Source of the DNA: MGR-bin208 sp043779285
GTDB taxonomy: Bacteria; Bacteroidota; Bacteroidia; Chitinophagales; Chitinophagaceae
Assembly (NCBI GenBank): GCA_043779285.1
Contig: JAYWEL010000279.1
Span: 1 to 6,381, forward strand
Length of the DNA: 6,381 nt
Reading direction: 5' to 3'
The notes below the pieces were generated by a model. The model saw only the letters and a list, made by a program, of their open reading frames with translations. It was not told the DNA's origin and did no database searches. The position numbers and the translations under genes were made by a program. This document shows positions 1-4,787 of this stretch, piece by piece. Every line of letters begins with the position of its first letter. Position 1 is the stretch's first letter.

Positions 1-18
1 GCGCTTTTCTGCGGTATA

Positions 19-97
19 ATACCATCTAAGATTTACACATAGTCCCTGCCCGTCCGGTCAGGCGGGCGTTGGACTATTTAGTAAATCAAGATGGTAT
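19..97. repeat. Long imperfect fold-back repeat 3' of the transposase gene
   Basis: The two arms, 19-45 and 71-97, are inverted copies of each other with small mismatches. ATACCATCT (19-27) pairs with AGATGGTAT (89-97), GATTTAC (30-36) with GTAAATC (81-87), and ATAGTCC (39-45) with GGACTAT (71-77). An inner GC-rich stem GCCCG/CGGGC (48-52 and 63-67) closes a small loop. The whole can fold into one hairpin of about 79 nt. It ends 16 bases beyond the transposase stop codon. RAYT and IS200/IS605-type enzymes recognise hairpins next to their genes, so this could be the 3' boundary structure of the element; that role is inferred. It could also act as a transcription terminator, although no clear T-run follows. 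Confidence 0.65.
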
Positions 98-232
98 AAG
101 CTGTATGTTTCAATCATTTGTAAAATTTATCATCCTTCCATCTTGCCGGATTGTTTAAAATATAATCCGAAATCGTTTGATACGATTGTTCATTACGAAT
201 AATATGTTCGTGGTAATTGCGCTGCCATATTC

Positions 233-260
233 GTAGGGGCAAATCATTATTTGCCCCTAC
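233..260. repeat. 28-bp REP-like palindrome, in-frame copy 3 (encodes VGANNDLPL)
   Basis: The arms GTAGGGGCAAAT and ATTTGCCCCTAC style halves match at 13 of 14 base pairs; the single mismatch is 245/248. The outer half GTAGGGGCA is identical to that of the copy at 569-596. On the minus strand it is translated in the transposase frame as VGANNDLPL, just before the conserved IWQRNYHEHIIRN segment. Confidence 0.8.
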
Positions 261-380
261 AGAATTATTTCGAAACCATTTTGTTACACCGATTTTATAT
301 CCCTTTACAATCGCACCAATTGAACGGGGAATCATTTTTTGAAATTCGTTGCGTTGTTGGGGTTGAGAATTTTCCTGGAC

Positions 381-400
381 GGGCACAAAATTTTGTGCCC
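381..400. repeat. 20-bp perfect palindrome, in-frame copy 2 (encodes GAQNFVPV)
   Basis: GGGCACAAAA (381-390) is followed by its exact reverse complement (391-400). It has the same GGGCA-nnnn-TGCCC plan as the other copies but with CAC instead of CAG, and its flanks are no longer symmetrical. The minus strand reads it as GAQNFVPV, between the HUH segment and the conserved GAIVKGYKIGVTKW region of the transposase. Confidence 0.75.
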
Positions 401-568
401 CTGCATTGGTTGCATCCGTTAATTCAACAATACTGTGAATATGATTGGGCATTACGACATGTTCATGCAATACGGCATTTGGAAAATGTTTTGGAATTTC
501 TAACCAACATTCATTTGCAATTTCCCCTGCATCATTCAATATCATTTGTGGAATTTTATTTTCCCGTG

Positions 569-596
569 GTAGGGGCAGAAAATTTTCTGCCCCTAC
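569..596. repeat. 28-bp perfect REP-like palindrome, in-frame copy 1 (encodes VGAENFLPL)
   Basis: GTAGGGGCAGAAAA (569-582) is followed by its exact reverse complement (583-596), 14 of 14 pairs. It is the best preserved member of the family in this window. The transposase reading frame crosses it as VGAENFLPL. Because it is a perfect palindrome, the plus strand also reads VGAENFLPL, which helps create spurious plus-strand ORFs here. It lies in an apparent insertion between NGN and MILNDAGEI. Confidence 0.85.
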
Positions 597-631
597 ATTT
601 TCATTCGCAACATTGCCATTCGTATTTCTCC

Positions 632-638
632 AAAAAAA
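632..638 (-). other. T7 run at the frame change (possible slippery heptamer)
   Basis: On the minus strand the N-terminal frame reads TGT TTT TTT GGA, so the seven Ts form T TTT TTT in the phasing required for a -1 slippage site, and the downstream transposase frame is exactly -1. Slippage here would replace the conserved FGEI with FWRN. For that reason I favour an ordinary base deletion a few codons downstream over programmed frameshifting. Confidence 0.3.
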
Positions 639-781
639 CATTCACGATTATGACAACATATTGTTACAAAATACAAACCTGCCTGCAAATAATCATATCC
701 TTTTAACCGGATTGACCTGCGGTGATGGATTTGGGGATTGTATTTCATTCTATTTTGCTTGGATAAAAAATATCTCTTTTC

Positions 782-809
782 GTTGGGGCAGAAAATTTTC
801 TGCCCATAC
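782..809. repeat. REP-like palindrome upstream of the transposase start
   Basis: GGGCAGAAAA (786-795) with its exact reverse complement (796-805) gives a perfect 20-bp core. The outer pairs 782/809 and 783/808 also match, while 784/807 and 785/806 do not. The core is identical to that of the perfect copy at 569-596. It lies 34 bp upstream of the preferred transposase start and outside the conserved coding sequence, so it is a candidate flanking REP. Confidence 0.75.
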
Positions 810-861
810 ATTCCTTCTACAATTTTTATATCTAGTTATTCAGATAGTTGAAGTTACGAAT

Positions 862-897
862 AAAGCGAAGGCGATTGGGTGCATTTGCCTTCGCTTT
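862..897 (-). terminator. Hairpin terminator downstream of uvrA
   Basis: AAAGCGAAGGC (862-872) and GCCTTCGCTTT (887-897) form a perfect 11-bp stem around a 14-nt loop. On the minus strand it starts 45 nt after the uvrA stop and is followed by TTTATTCG, a weak T tract. It separates uvrA from the transposase gene, which has the same orientation. On the plus strand no T-run follows, so it should act mainly for uvrA. Confidence 0.6.
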
Positions 898-941
898 GGG
901 TTTGGCAATTATAATCATTTTCCAGATTTTCTTTTTATTGC

Positions 942-3809
942 TCAAATAAATTTTCCGGTATTCGAATTCGGAAAATTTTTCATGTCTTCCGGTAATCCGG
1001 CATAGACCAAATCACCTCCACCAATACCTGCTTCTGGACCGAGTTCAATCACCCAGTCTGCTGAACGAATCACATCCAGATTATGTTCGATCACCAATAT
1101 GGAATGACCTTGTTCGATAAGTGCATTGAAAGATGCCAGCAACTTTTTTATATCATGAAAATGCAATCCGGTAGTAGGCTCATCAAAAATGAACAGGATA
1201 TTTCCACCCGACTTCCCTTTACCTAAAAACGATGCAAGCTTTACCCGCTGTGCCTCGCCTCCTGAAAGTGTATTGGATGATTGACCAAGTTGCACATAAC
1301 CTAATCCCACATTCGTCAATGGTTTTATTTTATTACTCACGTCTTTTTCATCTTTGAAAAACTCAATGGCTTCATCCACACTCATACATAACACATCATG
1401 AATATTTTTTCCATACATATTCACTTCCAGCACTTCATCTTTGAATCGTTTGCCCTTGCAAGATTCACAGGTAAGATGTACATCTGCCAAAAACTGCATT
1501 TCCACCACTTGTTCGCCTTCTCCTTTGCAGGAGTCGCAACGGCCACCATCCACATTGAATGAAAAATGTTTGGGTTGATATCCCCGTATTTTTGAAAGTG
1601 ATTGCCGGGAGAATAAATCCCTGATAGCATCATACGCTTTAATATAAGTAACCGGATTACTGCGAGATGATTTTCCGATTGGATTCTGATCAATCATCTC
1701 AATTTGTGAAATGCTATCCAAATCTCCGGTAATATCACGGTGATGCCCAGCTTTTTCCGAAAAATCTCCTTTTCGGTTTTTCAACCCCGGACTGAGGATT
1801 TGTTTTACCAACGTTGTTTTTCCACTGCCACTAACGCCACAAATAACTGTCAGTACATTTAATGGAATAGCCACATCAATGTTTTTCAGGTTATTCGCAC
1901 TTGCTCCTTTAATAATTACAGCATCTTTCCATTTTCGTTTTTTAGCAGGTGGTTCAATTTTCATTTCTCCACTCAGGTATTTTCCGGTAAGGCTTTCCGG
2001 GTTTGCAATTAGTTGTTCGTAATTTCCTACTGCTACTACTTCACCACCCAAATGAGAAGCTAACGGACCCATGTCGATGATATGATCGGCTTTTCGCATC
2101 ATCATTTCATCATGCTCGACCACAACTACAGTATTGCCTAATTTCTTTAACTGTGAAAGAACCTCGATTAGTTTTTCGGTATCTCTTGAATGCAAACCAA
2201 TGGACGGTTCATCGAGTATATATAAGGAGTCTGTTAAATTACTACCTAAGAGCCTTGTTAATTGAATACGCTGGCTTTCGCCTCCACTGAGCGTATTGGC
2301 CAATCTGTTTAGGGTTAGATACCCCAAACCAACTTGCAATAAAGTATCGAGCCTGTTATTGATTTCCAATAATAGTCTGTTAGCAATTTTGCGGTCGTGG
2401 CCAGTTAGTTTTTTTTCGAAAGCAGTAAACCATTTCCGCAATTCATCTACCGGCATCTGACAAAGTTCGCCGATATTCATTCCATCCAATTGGATATATA
2501 AAGACTCTTTACGTAACCGGTGTCCTTCACAATCGGGGCATTTTGTACGACCCCGGTATCGGCTAAGTAAAACACGGTACTGTACTTTATACAGATTCTG
2601 TTCTACTTCTTTGAAAAAATCATCAATACCCTGCGCATGATCATTTCCTTTCCATAAAACAGTAAGTTGTTCCTTGCTCAAATCAGCGATATGCTTATGT
2701 ACCGGGAAATCGAATTTTTTAGCGGCTTTTACAAACTGGTCTTTCCACCAAACAAGTTTCTCCCCTTTCCATGGAGCAATAGCTCCTTCATATACACTCA
2801 AATTCCGATTGGGAATCACTAAGGATTCATCAATACCCAATACCATTGAAAATCCTTCGCATGTTGGACAGGCACCAAATGGGTTATTGAATGAAAACAA
2901 ATCGGGAACAGGTTCTTCAAAAACAATTCCATCCATTTCGAATCGGTTATTGAAGTGCAACAATTTTTCCCCGTTCACCTCAATATAGACATCTCCTTCT
3001 CCTTCGTAAAATGCAGTACCAATAGAATCAGTCAACCGGTAAATATCATCTTCGTCAAAATCCTTAACAACAAGTCGGTCAATCAATACAGCCCCATCAG
3101 ATAAAGGAGATTTTTTTAAATTATTATTTTTCGAAAACGTTGATTCCAAATCTTTATCGCCCAGTTCCAGTAAATCTTCAATACGAAAAACCTCCATGGC
3201 GTCTTTTTTTGAATCACCTATCAGTGCAATTCGGCTGAAACCTTTTTGCAAAAGGATATTTAATTCTTCCCGGTTCTCTCTGTTTCGATGTTTTTTAAAT
3301 CGGGTAAGAATATGAATACGATCATCGGCTTTCAATTTTTTTATTGCCTCCATCACATCGGCCACATCTTCCTTAATGACCATTTTACCCGAAACCGGAG
3401 AAATAGTTTTTCCTATTCGGGCAAATAGTAATCTAAAATAGTCGTGAATCTCTGTCATGGTACCAATGGTACTTCGTGGGGATGTATTGATGACTTTCTG
3501 TTCTATCGCAATAGCCGGGCATAGCCCTTTTATATAATCAATATCAGGTTTGCTCATCCGGTTCAGAAACTGTCTTGCGTAAGCACTTAAGCTTTCAGCA
3601 TAACGACGTTGCCCCTCTGCAAAAAGGGTATCAATGGTCAATGAAGACTTTCCAGAACCCGAAACTCCTGTTACAACAATGAATTTATTTCGTGGAAATA
3701 CCACATCCACGTTTTTCAGGTTATGTGTTCGGGCCCCTTTTACAAAAATATCCCTTGTGGAAAATACGGTTTCGGTTTGCGTTTTTTCTCTTTTTTTCAT
3801 TTCGCTCAT
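942..3809 (-). CDS. uvrA: Excinuclease ABC subunit A (UvrA), Bacteroidota paralogue with half an N-terminal zinc module
   Basis: This is the damage-sensing ATPase of nucleotide excision repair; it loads UvrB onto lesions in the cytoplasm. The 955 residues are near the usual length and include both ABC halves. ABC 1 has Walker A GVSGSGKSS (48-56), signature LSGGESQ (507-513) and Walker B LYILDEP (529-535). ABC 2 has Walker A GVSGSGKTT (658-666), signature LSGGEAQ (848-854) and Walker B with FDEPTTG (875-881). The segment RQFLNRMSKPDIDYIKGL and the PRSTIGTMTEIHDYFRLLFA stretch are diagnostic. The UvrB-binding region (about 131-245) is present, which separates it from Deinococcus-type UvrA2. The C-terminal zinc module is intact (C758, C761, C781, C784). 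In the N-terminal module only CPTC (314-317) remains; the first CxxC is replaced by FEMDGIVFEEP. From memory, this variant is shared by a second UvrA common in Bacteroidota, so another uvrA may exist elsewhere in the genome. Start: ATG 3807-3809; M4 is a close alternative. Confidence 0.95.
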   Translation of the reverse strand: MSEMKKREKTQTETVFSTRDIFVKGARTHNLKNVDVVFPRNKFIVVTGVSGSGKSSLTIDTLFAEGQRRYAESLSAYARQFLNRMSKPDIDYIKGLCPAIAIEQKVINTSPRSTIGTMTEIHDYFRLLFARIGKTISPVSGKMVIKEDVADVMEAIKKLKADDRIHILTRFKKHRNRENREELNILLQKGFSRIALIGDSKKDAMEVFRIEDLLELGDKDLESTFSKNNNLKKSPLSDGAVLIDRLVVKDFDEDDIYRLTDSIGTAFYEGEGDVYIEVNGEKLLHFNNRFEMDGIVFEEPVPDLFSFNNPFGACPTCEGFSMVLGIDESLVIPNRNLSVYEGAIAPWKGEKLVWWKDQFVKAAKKFDFPVHKHIADLSKEQLTVLWKGNDHAQGIDDFFKEVEQNLYKVQYRVLLSRYRGRTKCPDCEGHRLRKESLYIQLDGMNIGELCQMPVDELRKWFTAFEKKLTGHDRKIANRLLLEINNRLDTLLQVGLGYLTLNRLANTLSGGESQRIQLTRLLGSNLTDSLYILDEPSIGLHSRDTEKLIEVLSQLKKLGNTVVVVEHDEMMMRKADHIIDMGPLASHLGGEVVAVGNYEQLIANPESLTGKYLSGEMKIEPPAKKRKWKDAVIIKGASANNLKNIDVAIPLNVLTVICGVSGSGKTTLVKQILSPGLKNRKGDFSEKAGHHRDITGDLDSISQIEMIDQNPIGKSSRSNPVTYIKAYDAIRDLFSRQSLSKIRGYQPKHFSFNVDGGRCDSCKGEGEQVVEMQFLADVHLTCESCKGKRFKDEVLEVNMYGKNIHDVLCMSVDEAIEFFKDEKDVSNKIKPLTNVGLGYVQLGQSSNTLSGGEAQRVKLASFLGKGKSGGNILFIFDEPTTGLHFHDIKKLLASFNALIEQGHSILVIEHNLDVIRSADWVIELGPEAGIGGGDLVYAGLPEDMKNFPNSNTGKFI

Positions 3810-3819
3810 TCTGTGTCTG

Positions 3820-3844
3820 CAAATGTAAACCCTTTAGTTATCAA
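3820..3844 (-). promoter_or_regulatory. Candidate uvrA promoter (Bacteroidota type)
   Basis: On the minus strand TACATTTG (3827-3820) matches the Bacteroidota -7 box TAnnTTTG exactly. A TTG lies at 3844-3842, but the 14-base spacer is shorter than the usual 17-23. The box ends only 10 bases before the ATG, so the leader would be very short. The -7 match is seen; its use as a promoter is inferred. Confidence 0.3.
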
Positions 3845-3907
3845 TGAGTTTCACGTTAAATTAACAATTTTTATGACCTTCTCAATAGAAATAATAATTA
3901 TTTTGTA

Positions 3908-3937
3908 TTTGCCCATACAATAAATGTTATACTTTTA
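3908..3937 (+). promoter_or_regulatory. Candidate promoter for the sigma factor gene
   Basis: TTTG (3908-3911) is followed after 18 bases by TACTTTTA (3930-3937), which matches TAnnTTTG at seven of eight positions. If used, it would leave a 5' leader of roughly 110 nt that is rich in A and C and contains no stable hairpin that I can see. It lies in the 246-bp AT-rich region divergent to uvrA. Confidence 0.3.
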
Positions 3938-4055
3938 ATTCATAATTCAATTAAATAAAAACCAAACATTCTCGCCTATCGCTAAAACATCTACACGTAA
4001 CCATTTTTAGCAACCATTCATCCAATAACCAAACACTATAAAAACCAAACCAATT

Positions 4056-4637
4056 ATGAAACTTTATGCGAAACACAGCGACCACGAACTGATAACTTTA
4101 TTCAGTGAAGGAAAAATGGAAGCTTTTGAAACTTTAGTCTTAAGACATAAGGACAAGCTTTTTACATCGATCCTTTTTTTAGTAAAAGACAAATACCTGG
4201 CAGAAGATATTTTCCAGGATGTATTTATCCGTGCTATTGATACCATCCGTAGCGGTAGATATACCGATGAAGGAAAATTCTTGCCCTGGATCATGCGTAT
4301 TGCACACAACCTGTGTGTAGATCATTTCAGAAAAGTAAAAAGAACACCGATTGTAAAAACCAGCGAGGACAATGATATTTTTGAAGTGTTAAACTTCAAT
4401 GCTGACAGCGCTGATGTGGTGATGATGAAGCGTCAGAGTTATGATCGTGTTCGCATTATGCTTGATGAACTTCCAGAAGACCAACGTGAAGTAATCATTC
4501 TGAGACATTATGCTGACATGAGTTTTAAAGAGATTGCCGTGATGACTAATTGCAGTATCAATACTGCCCTTGGTCGTATGCGTTATGGCTTGATCAACCT
4601 GAGAAAAATGATGGTTGAAAAACAAATAGCACTTTAA
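4056..4637 (+). CDS. ECF-type RNA polymerase sigma-70 factor
   Basis: This is an alternative sigma factor that directs core RNA polymerase to a specific promoter set. At 193 residues it has the two-domain ECF size. Region 2 spans about 8-97: the YLAEDIFQDVFIRAIDTI segment (47-64) carries the core-binding helix, and GKFLPWIMRIAHNLCVDHFRK (73-93) is the 2.3/2.4 part that melts and reads the -10 element. Region 4 spans about 133-185: LDELPEDQREVIILRHYADM leads into the helix-turn-helix SFKEIAVMTNCSINTALGRM that reads the -35 element. No 1.1 or region 3 domain is present. The sequence resembles an ECF type I associate with Chitinophagaceae; the regulon is not evident here. No anti-sigma, TonB-receptor or other usual ECF partner is adjacent: uvrA is divergent and dsbD convergent, so it is probably transcribed alone. 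The start gives the full region 2 and has no clear Shine-Dalgarno sequence, as is common in this phylum. Confidence 0.93.
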   Translation: MKLYAKHSDHELITLFSEGKMEAFETLVLRHKDKLFTSILFLVKDKYLAEDIFQDVFIRAIDTIRSGRYTDEGKFLPWIMRIAHNLCVDHFRKVKRTPIVKTSEDNDIFEVLNFNADSADVVMMKRQSYDRVRIMLDELPEDQREVIILRHYADMSFKEIAVMTNCSINTALGRMRYGLINLRKMMVEKQIAL

Positions 4638-4644
4638 AAGTTCT

Positions 4645-4731
4645 TGTCATTTCAAAGCTCCCTTCTGCAAATATTTCTTTAGAGAATCATTTGCCATTGC
4701 TTGCCGGCAGATAGGCTGCTTCGAAATGACA
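4645..4731. repeat. Fold-back intergenic repeat (TGTCATTTC...GAAATGACA)
   Basis: The 14-bp end arms 4645-4658 and 4718-4731 are inverted copies with one mismatch (TGTCATTTCaAAGC and GCTTcGAAATGACA). The interior holds an AAATATTTCTTTAGAGAAT stretch and a GC-rich TGCCGGCA palindrome (4702-4709). From memory, repeats with TGTCATTTCGAA ends and interior GCCGGCAGGC-like segments are common between genes in Bacteroidota genomes; this looks like a diverged copy. It starts 7 bp after the sigma factor stop. Confidence 0.6.
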
Positions 4732-4740
4732 GCTAATTAA

Positions 4741-4772
4741 AAACAACCCGCTTTATGTGGGTTGTTTTTTTT
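4741..4772 (+). terminator. Intrinsic terminator between convergent sigma factor and dsbD genes
   Basis: AAACAACCC (4741-4749) pairs with GGGTTGTTT (4759-4767); a G-T wobble and a C-G pair extend the stem around a TTTAT loop, and a run of eight Ts (4765-4772) follows on the plus strand. On the minus strand the stem is followed by TTAATTAGC, with the last stem bases adding to the T tract, so it may also end dsbD transcripts, whose stop is 15 bp away. It is the only clear hairpin-plus-T-run in this intergenic region. Confidence 0.85.
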
Positions 4773-4787
4773 ATGCCTATACTTTTA

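Larger units (their letters stand above)
114..748 (-). pseudogene. REP-associated tyrosine transposase (Y1/HUH, RAYT family), frameshifted
   Basis: The gene is read from the ATG at 746-748 (start MKYNPQIHHRRSIRLKGYDY, typical of Bacteroidota RAYTs). That frame runs through YFVTICCHNRECFFGEI and stops at 593. The rest is in the -1 frame, open from 641 to the TGA at 114-116. Joined in the -1 frame the product would be about 211 residues. The HUH motif is HIH in MPNHIH (435-443). The C-terminal helix has DYILNNPARW, whose Tyr in DYI is the likely nucleophile for single-strand DNA cleavage. In relatives FGEI is followed directly by an NG-containing turn and MILNDAG. Here a base seems to be missing just after GEI (about 620-625), which points to a decaying gene. 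Three palindrome-encoded insertions, VGAENFLPL, AGAQNFVPV and VGANNDLPL, sit where relatives have loops. A start further upstream at 811 is possible but would translate a flanking palindrome. No Shine-Dalgarno sequence is visible. Confidence 0.8.
19..809 (-). mobile_element. RAYT/REP-like locus (transposase gene with flanking and internal palindromes)
   Basis: A Y1-type transposase gene on the minus strand is bracketed by a fold-back hairpin beyond its 3' end (19-97) and a 28-bp palindrome upstream of its start (782-809). Three more palindromes of related sequence lie inside the gene. A single RAYT gene with REP palindromes on either side is the known arrangement for REP-associated transposases. 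These are usually domesticated or immobile and mobilise the small repeats rather than themselves. The exact outer boundaries are not defined here: I saw no target-site duplication and used the outer palindromes as limits. The frameshift in the gene suggests this copy is no longer active. Confidence 0.5.

Noticed and set aside
233..809. The repeated palindromes as a CRISPR array
   Set aside because: There are four copies at irregular spacing, three inside a coding sequence, with no uniform spacers and no cas genes.
251..1005. Plus-strand open frames opposite the transposase, including stretches reading VGAENFLPL
   Set aside because: They are the opposite strand of the transposase; the palindromes read alike on both strands and keep the frames open. 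No recognisable domain is present.
1421..1693. 90-codon minus-strand open frame inside uvrA
   Set aside because: It overlaps the zinc-module part of uvrA in another frame and shows no family features; the uvrA frame is clearly the coding one.
942..3809. Deinococcus-type UvrA2 or a drug-resistance ABC protein
   Set aside because: A full UvrB-binding region, the insertion domain and the C-terminal zinc module are present, as in repair UvrA.
2674..3923. Plus-strand open frames opposite uvrA and its upstream region
   Set aside because: They are antisense shadows of uvrA or run into the AT-rich intergenic region, and have no recognisable domain.
4064..4625. Two minus-strand open frames opposite the sigma factor gene
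   Set aside because: The plus-strand frame matches an ECF sigma factor from end to end; these are antisense shadows.
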